A DNA stretch of 64,000 nucleotides, taken from Hippasteria phrygiana (Eukaryota > Echinodermata > Asteroidea > Valvatida > Goniasteridae). How positions within the stretch are numbered: the first letter of the stretch is position 1; every line of letters begins with the position of its first letter. The position numbers and the translations under genes are program-made. The notes under the pieces are model-generated. The model was not told where the DNA came from and made no database searches. It was given only the letters and a program-made list of their open reading frames with translations. The stretch lies in the NCBI GenBank assembly GCA_037893225.1, contig JAZGUH010000103.1, positions 5,704,001-5,768,000 on the forward strand, written 5' to 3'. Shown here piece after piece: positions 38,021 to 51,230 of the stretch.

Positions 38021-41000
38021 TACTGTTGGAAAGCGTGACTCCTCAGCAACATCCAGACTAATCGTCAGCTCCTCAGACCCACGTAAAGCCGAATGATGGC
38101 CGAGATAAGCGAGTAAGTTTTTCCAACTGATTGTTCTGCATTCCCGCATAACTGCACACGCTATACAATGGACTAGCCGAGACCCCCACAACGCAACTTG
38201 GGCCCCAAATGACTGCGTTTTTCGACCTGATATTGAACGAATTTGAGCACAATCTTGATACTGTTGGAAAGCGTGACTTCTCAGCAACATCCAGACTAAT
38301 CTTCAGCTCCTCAGACCCACGTTCAGCCGAATGATGGCCGAGATAAGCGAGTACGTTTTTCCAACTGATTGTTCTGCATTCCCGCATAACTGCACACGCT
38401 ATACAATGGCTAGCCAAGACCCCCACCACGCAACTTTGGCCACAAATGACTGCGTTTTTCGACCTGATGTTGAACGAATTTGGGCACAATCTTGATACTG
38501 TTAAAAAGCGTGACTCCTCAGCAACATCCAGACCAATCTTCAGCTCCTCAGACCCACGTTAAGCCGAATGATGGCCGAGATAAGCGAGTACGTTTTTCCA
38601 ACTGATTGTTCTGCATTCCCGCATAACTGCACACGCTATACAATGGACTAGCCGAGACCCCACCACGCAACTTTGGCCCCAAATGACTGCGTTTTTCGAC
38701 CTGATGTTGAACGAATTTGCGCACAATCTTGATACTGTTGAAAAGAGTGACTCCTCAGCAACATCCAGACAAATCTCCAGCTCCTCAGACCCACGTTCAG
38801 CCGAATGATGGCCGAGATAAGCGAGTACGTTTTTCCAACTGATTGTTCTGCATTCCCGCATAACTGCACACGCTATACAATGGACTAGCCGAGACCCCCA
38901 CAACGCAACTTGGGCCCCAAATGACTGCGTTTTTCGACCTGATGTTGAACGAAATTGCGCACAATCTTGATACTGTTAAAAAGAGTGACTCCTCAGCAAC
39001 ATCCAGACCAATCTTCAGCTCCTCGGACCCACGTTCAGCCGAATGATGGCCGAGATAAGCGAGTACGTTTTTCCAACTGATTGTTCTGCATTCCCGCATA
39101 TCTGCACACGCTATACAATGGACTAGCCAAGACCCCACCACGCAACTTGGGCCCCAAATGACTGCGTTTTTCGACCTGATGTTGAACGAATTTGCGCACA
39201 ATCTTGTTACTGTTGGAAAGCGTGACTCCTCAGCAACATCCAGACCAATCTTTAGCTCCTCAGACCCACGTTCAGCCGAATGATGGCCGAGATAAGCGAG
39301 TACGTTTTTCCAACTGATTTTTCTGCATTCCCGCATAACTGCACACGCTATACAATGGCTGGCCAAGACCCCCACCACGCAACTTTGGCCTCAAATGACT
39401 GCGTTTTTCGACCTGATGTTGAACGAATTTGAGCACAATCTTGATACTGTTGGAAAGCGTGACTCCTCAGCAACATCCAGACCAATCTTCAGCTCCTCAG
39501 ACCCACGTTTAGCCGAATGATGGCCGAGATAAGCGAGTAAGTTTTTCCAACTGATTGTTCTGCATTCCCGCATAACTGCACACGCTATACAATGGACTCG
39601 ACGAGACCCCCACAACGCAACTTGGGTCCCAAATGACTGCGTTTTTCGACCTGATATTGAACAAATTTGAGCACAATCTTGATACTGTTGGAAAGCGTGA
39701 CTTCTCAGCAACATCCAGACTAATCTTCAGCTCCTCAGACCCACGTTCAGCCGAATGATGGCCGAGATAAGCGAGTACGTTTTTCCAACTGATTGTTCTG
39801 CATTCCCGCATAACTGCACACGCTATACAATGGACTAGCCGAGACCCCCACAACGCAACTTGGGCCCCAAATGACTGCGTTTTTCGACCTGATGTTGAAC
39901 GAAATTGCGCACAATCTTGATACTGTTAAAAAGAGTGACTCCTCAGCAACATCCAGACCAATCTTCAGCTCCTCAGACCCACGTTCAGCCGAATGATGGC
40001 CGAGATAAGCGAGTACGTTTTTCCAACTGATTGTTCTGCATTCCCGCATAACTGCACACGCTATACAATGGACTAGCCGAGACCCCCACAACGCAACTTG
40101 GGCCCCAAATGACTGCGTTTTTCGACCTGATGTTGAACGAAATTGCGCACAATCTTGATACTGTTAAAAAGAGTGACTCCTCAGCAACATCCAGACCAAT
40201 CTTCAGCTCCTCAGACCCACGTTCAGCCGAATGATGGCCGAGATAAGCGAGTACGTTTTTCCAACTGATTGTTCTGCATTCCCGCATAACTGCACACGCT
40301 ATACAATGGACTAGCCGAGACGCCACCACGCAACTGGGCCCCAAATGACTGCGTTTTTCGACCTGATGTTGAACGAATTTGCGCACAATCTTGATACTGT
40401 TGGAAAGCGTGACTCCTCAGCAACATCCAGACCAATCTTTAGCTCCTCAGACCCACGTTCAGCCGAATGATGGCCGAGATAAGCGAGTACGTTTTTCCAA
40501 CTGATTGTTCTGCATTCCCGCATAACTGCACACGCTATACAATGGACTAGCCGAGACCCCCACAACGCAACTTGGGCCCCAAATGACTGCGTTTTTCGAC
40601 CTGGTGTTGAACGAATTTGCGCACAATCTTGATACTGTTGGAAAGCGTGACTCCTCAGCAACATCCAGACCAATCTTTAGTTCCTCAGACCCACGTTCAG
40701 CCGAATGATGGCCGAGATAAGCGAGTAAGTTTTTCCAACTGATTTTTCTGCATTCCCGCATAACTGCACACGCCATACAATGGCTAGCCAAGAGCCCCCA
40801 ACAACGCAACTTCGGCCCCAAATGACTGCGTTTTTCGACCTGATGTTGAACGAATTTGAGCACAATCTTGATACTGTTGGAAAGCGTGACTACTCAGCAA
40901 CATCCAGACTAATCGTCAGCTCCTCAGACCCACGTTCAGCCGAATGATGGCCGAGATAAGCGAGTACGTTTTTCCAACTGATTGTTCTGCATTCCCGCAT

Positions 41001-44000
41001 AACTGCACACGCTATACAATGGACTAGCCGAAACCCCCACAACGCAACTTGGGCCCCAAATGACTGCGTTTTTCGACCTGATGTTGAACGAAATTGCGCA
41101 CAATCTTGATACTGTTAAAAAGAGTGACTCCTCAGCAACATCCAGACCAATCTTCAGCTCCTCAGACCCACGTTCAGCCGAATGATGGCCGAGATAAGCG
41201 AGTACGTTTTTCCAACTGATTTTTCTGCATTCCCGCATAACTGCACACGCTATACAATGGCTAGCCAAGACCCCCACCACGCAACTTTGGCCACAAATGA
41301 CTGCGTTTTTCGACCTGATGTTGAACGAATTTGGGCACAATCTTGATACTGTTAAAAAGCGTGACTCCTCAGCAACATCCAGACCAATCTTCAGCTCCTC
41401 AGACCCACGTTAAGCCGAATGATGGCCGAGATAAGCGAGTACGTTTTTCCAACTGATTGTTCTGCATTCCCGCATAACTGCACACGCTATACAATGGACT
41501 AGCCGAGACCCCACCACGCAACTTTGGCCCCAAATGACTGCGTTTTTCGACCTGATCTTGAACGAATTTGCGCACAATCTTGATACTGTTGAAAAGAGTG
41601 ACTCCTCAGCAACATCCAGACAAATCTCCAGCTCCTCAGACCCACGTTCAGCCGAATGATGGCCGAGATAAGCGAGTACGTTTTTCCAACTGATTGTTCT
41701 GCATTCCCGCATAACTGCACACGCTATACAATGGACTAGCCGAGACCCCCACAACGCAACTTGGGCCCCAAATGACTGCGTTTTTCGACCTGATGTTGAA
41801 CGAAATTGCGCACAATCTTGATACTGTTAAAAAGAGTGACTCCTCAGCAACATCCAGACCAATCTTCAGCTCCTCGGACCCACGTTCAGCCGAATGATGG
41901 CCGAGATAAGCGAGTACGTTTTTCCAACTGATTGTTCTGCATTCCCGCATATCTGCACACGCTATACAATGGACTAGCCAAGACCCCACCACGCAACTTG
42001 GGCCCCAAATGACTGCGTTTTTCGACCTGATGTTGAACGAATTTGAGCACAATCTTGATACTGTTGGAAAGCGTGACTCCTCAGCAACATCCAGACCAAT
42101 CTTCAGCTCCTCAGACCCACGTTTAGCCGAATGATGGCCGAGATAAGCGAGTAAGTTTTTCCAACTGATTGTTCTGCATTCCCGCATAACTGCACACGCT
42201 ATACAATGGACTAGCCGAGACCCCCACAACGCAACTTGGGTCCCAAATGACTGCGTTTTTCGACCTGATATTGAACAAATTTGAGCACAATCTTGATACT
42301 GTTGGAAAGCGTGACTTCTCAGCAACATCCAGACTAATCTTCAGCTCCTCAGACCCACGTTCAGCCGAATGATGGCCGAGATAAGCGAGTACGTTTTTCC
42401 AACTGATTGTTCTGCATTCCCGCATAACTGCACACGCTATACAATGGACTAGCCGAGACCCCCACAACGCAACTTGGGCCCCAAATGACTGCGTTTTTCG
42501 ACCTGATGTTGAACGAAATTGCGCACAATCTTGATACTGTTAAAAAGAGTGACTCCTCAGCAACATCCAGACCAATCTTCAGCTCCTCAGACCCACGTTC
42601 AGCCGAATGATGGCCGAGATAAGCGAGTACGTTTTTCCAACTGATTGTTCTGCATTCCCGCATAACTGCACACGCTATACAATGGACTAGCCGAGACCCC
42701 CACAACGCAACTTGGGCCCCAAATGACTGCGTTTTTCGACCTGATGTTGAACGAAATTGCGCACAATCTTGATACTGTTAAAAAGAGTGACTCCTCAGCA
42801 ACATCCAGACCAATCTTCAGCTCCTCAGACCCACGTTCAGCCGAATGATGGCCGAGATAAGCGAGTACGTTTTTCCAACTGATTGTTCTGCATTCCCGCA
42901 TAACTGCACACGCTATACAATGGACTAGCCGAGACGCCACCACGCAACTGGGCCCCAAATGACTGCGTTTTTCGACCTGATGTTGAACGAATTTGCGCAC
43001 AATCTTGATACTGTTGGAAAGCGTGACTCCTCAGCAACATCCAGACCAATCTTTAGCTCCTCAGACCCACGTTCAGCCGAATGATGGCCGAGATAAGCGA
43101 GTACGTTTTTCCAACTGATTGTTCTGCATTCCCGCATAACTGCACACGCTATACAATGGACTAGCCGAGACCCCCACAACGCAACTTGGGTCCCAAATGA
43201 CTGCGTTTTTCGACCTGATATTGAACAAATTTGAGCACAATCTTGATACTGTTGGAAAGCGTGACTTCTCAGCAACATCCAGACTAATCTTCAGCTCCTC
43301 AGACCCACGTTCAGCCGAATGATGGCCGAGATAAGCGAGTACGTTTTTCCAACTGATTGTTCTGCATTCCCGCATAACTGCACACGCTATACAATGGACT
43401 AGCCGAGACCCCCACAACGCAACTTGGGCCCCAAATGACTGCGTTTTTCGACCTGATGTTGAACGAAATTGCGCACAATCTTGATACTGTTAAAAAGAGT
43501 GACTCCTCAGCAACATCCAGACCAATCTTCAGCTCCTCAGACCCACGTTCAGCCGAATGATGGCCGAGATAAGCGAGTACGTTTTTCCAACTGATTGTTC
43601 TGCATTCCCGCATAACTGCACACGCTATACAATGGACTAGCCGAGACCCCCACAACGCAACTTGGGCCCCAAATGACTGCGTTTTTCGACCTGATGTTGA
43701 ACGAAATTGCGCACAATCTTGATACTGTAAAAAGAGTGACTCCTCAGCAACATCCAGACCAATCTTCAGCTCCTCAGACCCACGTTCAGCCGAATGATGG
43801 CCGAGATAAGCGAGTACGTTTTTCCAACTGATTGTTCTGCATTCCCGCATAACTGCACACGCTATACAATGGACTAGCCGAGACGCCACCACGCAACTGG
43901 GCCCCAAATGACTGCGTTTTTCGACCTGATGTTGAACGAATTTGCTCACAATCTTGATACTGTTGGAAAGCGTGACTCCTCAGCAACATCCAGACCAATC

Positions 44001-44486
44001 TTTAGCTCCTCAGACCCACGTTCAGCCGAATGATGGCCGAGATAAGCGAGTACGTTTTTCCAACTGATTGTTCTGCATTCCCGCATAACTGCACACGCTA
44101 TACAATGGACTAGCCGAGACCCCCACAACGCAACTTGGGCCCCAAATGACTGCGTTTTTCGACCTGGTGTTGAACGAATTTGCGCACAATCTTGATACTG
44201 TTGGAAAGCGTGACTCCTCAGCAACATCCAGACCAATCTTTAGTTCCTCAGACCCACGTTCAGCCGAATGATGGCCGAGATAAGCGAGTAAGTTTTTCCA
44301 ACTGATTTTTCTGCATTCCCGCATAACTGCACACGCCATACAATGGCTGGCCAAGAGCCCCCAACAACGCAACTTCGGCCCCAAATGACTGCGTTTTTCG
44401 ACCTGATGTTGAACGAATTTGAGCACAATCTTGATACTGTTGGAAAGCGTGACTACTCAGCAACATCCAGACTAATCGTCAGCTCC
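38020..44486 (+). repeat. Re-duplicated pieces of S2 (21-mer and 12-mer offsets)
   Basis: The front part of S2 is copied at 38.5-40.2 kb (offset 4,989 bp) and again at 41.4-42.9 kb (2,851 bp from the middle copy, then 2,614 bp after a monomer loss). Linked anchors are gaatttgggcac (38,482 and 41,333), gttaagccg (38,558 and 41,409), ctcctcggaccc (about 39,021 and 41,873) and cgcatatctgcac (about 39,098 and 41,947). A one-base loss giving cgcaactgggcc occurs at about 40,329, 42,943 and 43,893, so that monomer was copied twice. A lone gatactgtaaaaag is at about 43,723. Confidence 0.8.
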
Positions 44487-47400
44487 TCAGACCCACGTAA
44501 AGCCGAATGATGGCCGAGATAAGCGAGTAAGTTTTTCCAACTGATTGTTCTGCATTCCCGCATAACTGCACACGCTATACAATGGACTAGCCGAGACCCC
44601 CACAACGCAACTTGGGCCCCAAATGACTGCGTTTTTCGACCTGATATTGAACGAATTTGAGCACAATCTTGATACTGTTGGAAAGCGTGACTTCTCAGCA
44701 ACATCCAGACTAATCTTCAGCTCCTCAGACCCACGTTCAGCCGAATGATGGCCGAGATAAGCGAGTACGTTTTTCCAACTGATTGTTCTGCATTCCCGCA
44801 TAACTGCACACGCTATACAATGGACTAGCCGAGACCCCCACAACGCAACTTGGGCCCCAAATGACTGCGTTTTTCGACCTGATGTTGAACGAAATTGCGC
44901 ACAATCTTGATACTGTTAAAAAGAGTGACTCCTCAGCAACATCCAGACCAATCTTCAGCTCCTCAGACCCACGTTCAGCCGAATGATGGCCGAGATAAGC
45001 GAGTACGTTTTTCCAACTGATTTTTCTGCATTCCCGCATAACTGCACACGCTATACAATGGCTAGCCAAGACCCCCACCACGCAACTTTGGCCACAAATG
45101 ACTGCGTTTTTCGACCTGATGTTGAACGAATTTGGGCACAATCTTGATACTGTTAAAAAGCGTGACTCCTCAGCAACATCCAGACCAATCTTCAGCTCCT
45201 CAGACCCACGTTAAGCCGAATGATGGCCGAGATAAGCGAGTACGTTTTTCCAACTGATTGTTCTGCATTCCCGCATAACTGCACACGCTATACAATGGAC
45301 TAGCCGAGACCCCACCACGCAACTTGGGCCCCAAATGACTGCGTTTTTCGACCTGATGTTGAACGAATTTGCGCACAATCTTGATACTGTTGAAAAGAGT
45401 GACTCCTCAGCAACATCCAGACAAATCTCCAGCTCCTCAGACCCACGTTCAGCCGAATGATGGCCGAGATAAGCGAGTACGTTTTTCCAACTGATTGTTC
45501 TGCATTCCCGCATAACTGCACACGCTATACAATGGACTAGCCGAGACCCCCACAACGCAACTTGGGCCCCAAATGACTGCGTTTTTCGACCTGATGTTGA
45601 ACGAAATTGCGCACAATCTTGATACTGTTAAAAAGAGTGACTCCTCAGCAACATCCAGACCAATCTTCAGCTCCTCAGACCCACGTTCAGCCGAATGATG
45701 GCCGAGATAAGCGAGTACGTTTTTCCAACTGATTGTTCTGCATTCCCGCATAACTGCACACGCTATACAATGGACTAGCCGAGACCCCACCACGCAACTT
45801 GGGCCCCAAATGACTGCGTTTTTCGACCTGATGTTGAACGAATTTGCGCACAATCTTGTTACTGTTGGAAAGCGTGACTCCTCAGCAACATCCAGACCAA
45901 TCTTTAGCTCCTCAGACCCACGTTCAGCCGAATGATGGCCGAGATAAGCGAGTACGTTTTTCCAACTGATTTTTCTGCATTCCCGCATAACTGCACACGC
46001 TATACAATGGCTGGCCAAGACCCCCACCACGCAACTTTGGCCTCAAATGACTGCGTTTTTCGACCTGATGTTGAACGAATTTGAGCACAATCTTGATACT
46101 GTTGGAAAGCGTGACTCCTCAGCAACATCCAGACCAATCTTCAGCTCCTCAGACCCACGTTTAGCCGAATGATGGCCGAGATAAGCGAGTAAGTTTTTCC
46201 AACTGATTGTTCTGCATTCCCGCATAACTGCACACGCTATACAATGGACTAGCCGAGACCCCCACAACGCAACTTGGGTCCCAAATGACTGCGTTTTTCG
46301 ACCTGATATTGAACAAATTTGAGCACAATCTTGATACTGTTGGAAAGCGTGACTTCTCAGCAACATCCAGACTAATCTTCAGCTCCTCAGACCCACGTTC
46401 AGCCGAATGATGGCCGAGATAAGCGAGTACGTTTTTCCAACTGATTGTTCTGCATTCCCGCATAACTGCACACGCTATACAATGGACTAGCCGAGACCCC
46501 CACAACGCAACTTGGGCCCCAAATGACTGCGTTTTTCGACCTGATGTTGAACGAAATTGCGCACAATCTTGATACTGTTAAAAAGAGTGACTCCTCAGCA
46601 ACATCCAGACCAATCTTCAGCTCCTCAGACCCACGTTCAGCCGAATGATGGCCGAGATAAGCGAGTACGTTTTTCCAACTGATTGTTCTGCATTCCCGCA
46701 TAACTGCACACGCTATACAATGGACTAGCCGAGACGCCACCACGCAACTTGGGCCCCAAATGACTGCGTTTTTCGACCTGATGTTGAACGAATTTGCGCA
46801 CAATCTTGATACTGTTGGAAAGCGTGACTCCTCAGCAACATCCAGACCAATCTTTAGCTCTTCAGACCCACGTTCAGCCGAATGATGGCCGAGATAAGCG
46901 AGTACGTTTTTCCAACTGATTTTTCTGCATTCCCGCATAACTGCACACGCTATACAATGGCTAGCCAAGACCCCCACCACGCAACTTTGGCCTCAAATGA
47001 CTGCGTTTTTCGACCTGATGTTGAACGAATTTGAGCACAATCTTGATACTGTTGGAAAGCGTGACTCCTCAGCAACATCCAGACCAATCTTCAGCTCCTC
47101 AGACCCACGTTTAGCCGAATGATGGCCGAGATAAGCGAGTAAGTTTTTCCAACTGATTTTTCTGCATTCCCGCATAACTGCACACGCTATACAATGGCTA
47201 GCCAAGACCCCCACCACGCAACTTTGGCCTCAAATGACTGCGTTTTTGGACCTGATGTTAAACGAATTTGAGCACAATCTTGATACTGTTGGAAAGCGTG
47301 ACTCCTCAGCAACATCCAGACCAATCTTCAGCTCCTCAGACCCACGTTCAGCCGAATGATGGCCGAGATAAGCGAGTACGTTTTTCCAACTGATTTTTCT

Positions 47401-48780
47401 GCATTCCCGCATAAGTGCACACGCTATACAATGGCTAGCCAAGAGCCCCCAACAACGCAACTTCGGCCCCAAATTACTGCGTTTTTCGACCTGATGTTGA
47501 ACGAATTTGAGCACAATCTTGATACTGTTGGAAAGCGTGACTACTCAGCAACATCCAGACTAATCGTCAGCTCCTCAGACCCACGTCCAGCCGAATGATG
47601 GCCGAGATAAGCGAGTAAGGTTTTCCAACTGATTGTTCTGCATTCCCGCATAACTGCACACGCTATACAATGGACTAGCCGAGACCCCACCACGCAACTT
47701 GGGCCCCAAATGACTGCGTTTTTCGACCTGATATTGAACGAATTTGAGCACAATCTTGATACTGTTGGAAAGCGTGACTTCTCAGCAACATCCAGACTAA
47801 TCTTCAGCTCCTCAGACCCACGTTCAGCCGAATGATGGCCGAGATAAGCGAGTAAGTTTTTCCAACTGGTTGTTCTGCATTCCCGCATAACTGCACACGC
47901 TATACAATGGACTAGCCGAGAACCCCACAACGCAACTTGGGCCCCAAATGACTGCGTTTTTCGACCTGATGTTGAACGAAATTGCGCACAATCTTGATAC
48001 TGTTAAAAAGAGTGACTCCTCAGCAACATCCAGACCAATCTTCAGCTCCTCAGACCCACGTTCAGCCGAATGATGGCCGAGATAAGCGAGTACGTTTTTC
48101 CAACTGATTGTTCTGCATTCCCGCATAACTGCACACGCTATACAATGGACTAGCCAAGACCCCACCACGCAACTTGGGCCCCAAATGACTGCGTTTTTCG
48201 AGCTGGTGTTGAACGAATTTGCGCACAATCTTGATACTGTTGGAAAGCGTGACTTCTCAGCAACATCCAGACTAATCTTCAGCTCCTCAGACCCACGTTC
48301 AGCCGAATGATGGCCGAGATAAGCGAGTAAGTTTTTCCAACTGATTGTTCTGCATTCCCGCATAACTGCACACGCTATACAATGGACTAGCCGAGACCCC
48401 CACAACGCAACTTGGGCCCCAAATGACTGCGTTTTTCGACCTGGTGTTGAACGAATTTGCGCACAATCTTGATACTGTTGGAAAGCGTGACTCCTCAGCA
48501 ACATCCAGACCAATCTTTAGTTCCTCAGACCCACGTTCAGCCGAATGATGGCCGAGATAAGCGAGTAAGTTTTTCCAACTGATTGTTCTGCATTCCCGCA
48601 TAACTGCACACGCTATACAATGGACTAGCCGAGACCCCCACAACGCAACTTGGGCCCCAAATGACTGCGTTTTTCGACCTGATATTGAACGAATTTGAGC
48701 ACAATCTTGATACTGTTGGAAAGCGTGACTTCTCAGCAACATCCAGACTAATCTTCAGCTCCTCAGACCCACGTTCAGCC
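44487..48780 (+). repeat. Super-unit copy S3
   Basis: S3 starts 11,641 bp after S2. The offset is constant at acgtaaagccg, gaatttgggcac (45,134), gttaagccg (45,210) and cttgttactgttgg (about 45,856). It falls to 10,453 bp from about 46,990 after five monomers are missing. S3 contains the last class c junction (47,441), the last gagtaaggttttcc (47,615) and the last tttttggacc (47,246) that I can find. Like S2 it has the undeleted cgcataagtgcac. Confidence 0.8.
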
Positions 48781-51230
48781 GAATGATGGCCGAGATAAGC
48801 GAGTACGTTTTTCCAACTGATTGTTCTGCATTCCCGCATAACTGCACACGCTATACAATGGACTAGCCGAGACCCCCACAACGCAACTTGGGCCCCAAAT
48901 GACTGCGTTTTTCGACCTGATGTTGAACGAAATTGCGCACAATCTTGATACTGTTAAAAAGAGTGACTCCTCAGCAACATCCAGACCAATCTTCAGCTCC
49001 TCAGACCCACGTTCAGCCGAATGATGGCCGAGATAAGCGAGTACGTTTTTCCAACTGATTTTTCTGCATTCCCGCATAACTGCACACGCTATACAATGGC
49101 TAGCCAAGACCCCCACCACGTAACTTTGGCCACAAATGACTGCGTTTTTCGACCTGATGTTGAACGAATTTGGGCACAATCTTGATACTGTTAAAAAGCG
49201 TGACTCCTCAGCAACATCCAGACCAATCTTCAGCTCCTCAGACCCACGTTCAGCCGAATGATGGCCGAGGTAAGCGAGTACGTTTTTCCAACTGATTTTT
49301 CTGCATTCCCGCATAACTGCACACGCTATACAATGGCTATCCAAGACCCCCCACCACACAACTTGGGCCCCAAATGACTGCGTTTTTCGACCTGATGTTG
49401 AACGAATTTGAGCACAATCTTGATACTGTTGGAAAGCGTGACTCCTCAGCAACATCCAGACCAATCTTCAGCTCCTCAGACCCACGTTTAGCCGAATGAT
49501 GGCCGAGATAAGCGAGTAAGTTTTTCCAACTGATTGTTCTGCATTCCCGCATAACTGCACACGCTATACAGTGGACTAGCCGAGACCCCCACAACGCAAC
49601 TTGGGTCCCAAATGACTGCGTTTTTCGACCTGATATTGAACAAATTTGAGCACAATCTTGATACTGTTGGAAAGCGTGACTTCTCAGCAACATCCAGATT
49701 AATCTTCAGCTCCTCAGACCCACGTTCAGCCGAATGATGGCCGAGATAAGCGAGTACGTTTTTCCAACTGATTGTTCTGCATTCCCGCATAACTGCACAC
49801 GCTATACAATGGACTAGCCGAGACCCCCACAACGCAACTTGGGCCCCAAATGACTGCGTTTTTCGACCTGATGTTGAACGAAATTGCGCACAATCTTGAT
49901 ACTGTTAAAAAGAGTGACTCCTCAGCAACATCCAGACCAATCTTCAGCTCCTCAGACCCACGTTCAGCCGAATGATGGCCGAGATAAGCGAGTACGTTTT
50001 TCCAACTGATTGTTCTGCATTCCCGCATAACTGCACACGCTATACAATGGACTAGCCGAGACCCCACCATGCAACTTGGGCCCCAAATGACTGCGTTTTT
50101 CGACCTGATGTTGAACGAATTTGCGCACAATCTTGATACTGTTGGAAAGCGTGACTCCTCAGCAACATCCAGACCAATCTTTAGCTCCTCAGACCCACGT
50201 TCAGCCGAATGATGGCCGAGATAAGCGAGTACGTTTTTCCAACTGATTTTTCTGCATTCCCGCATAACTGCACACGCTATACAATGGCTAGCCAAGACCC
50301 CCACAACGCAACTTTGGCCTCAAATGAATGCGTTTTTCGACCTGATGTTGAACGAATTTGAGCACAATCTTGATACTGTTGGAAAGCGTGACTCCTCAGC
50401 AACATCCAGACCAATCTTCAGCTCCTCAGACCCACGTTCAGCCGAATGATGGCCGAGATAAGCGAGTACGTTTTTCCAACTGATTTTTCTGCATTCCCGC
50501 ATAACTGCACAAGCTATACAATGGCTAGCCAAGACCCCCCAGCACGCAACTTGGCCCCAAATGACTGCGTTTTTCGACCTGATGTTGAACGAATTTGGGC
50601 ACAATCTTGATACTGTTAAAAAGCGTGACTCCTCAGCAACATCCAGACCAATCTTCAGCTCCTCAGACCCACGTTCAGCCGAATGATGGCCGAGATAAGC
50701 GAGTACGTTTTTCCAACTGATTTTTCTGCATTCCCGCATAACTGCACACGCTATACAATGGCTAGCCAAGACCCTCACCACGCAACTTTGGCCTCAAATG
50801 ACTGCGTTTTTCGACCTGATGTTGAACGAATTTGAGCACAATCTTGATACTGTTGGAAAGCGTGACTTCTCAGCAACATCCAGACTAATCTTCAGCTCCT
50901 CAGACCCACGTTCAGCCGAATGATGGCCGAGATAAGCGAGTACGTTTTTCCAACTGATTGTTCTGCATTCCCGCATAACTGCACACGCTATACAATGGAC
51001 TAGCCGAGACCCCCACCACACAACTTGGGCCCCAAATGACTGCGTTTTTCGACCTGATGTTGAACGAATTTGAGCACAATCTTGATACTGTTGGAAAGCG
51101 TGACTCCTCAGCAACATCCAGACTAATCTTCAGCTCCTCAGACCCACGTTAAGCCGAATGATGGCCGAGATAAGCGAGTACGTTTTTCCAACTGATTGTT
51201 CTGCATTCCCGCATAACTGCACACGCTATA
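48781..51230 (+). repeat. Transitional satellite stretch between two variant domains
   Basis: About 46,161-46,990 is partly repeated from 49,488 (offset 3,327 bp, 14 monomers). gaatttgggcac recurs at 49,172 and 50,597. Private changes include cacgtaactttgg (about 49,119), gccgaggtaagcg (about 49,265), aatgaatgcgttt (about 50,325) and cacaagctatac (about 50,508). After this stretch class c is absent and class d appears. Confidence 0.7.
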
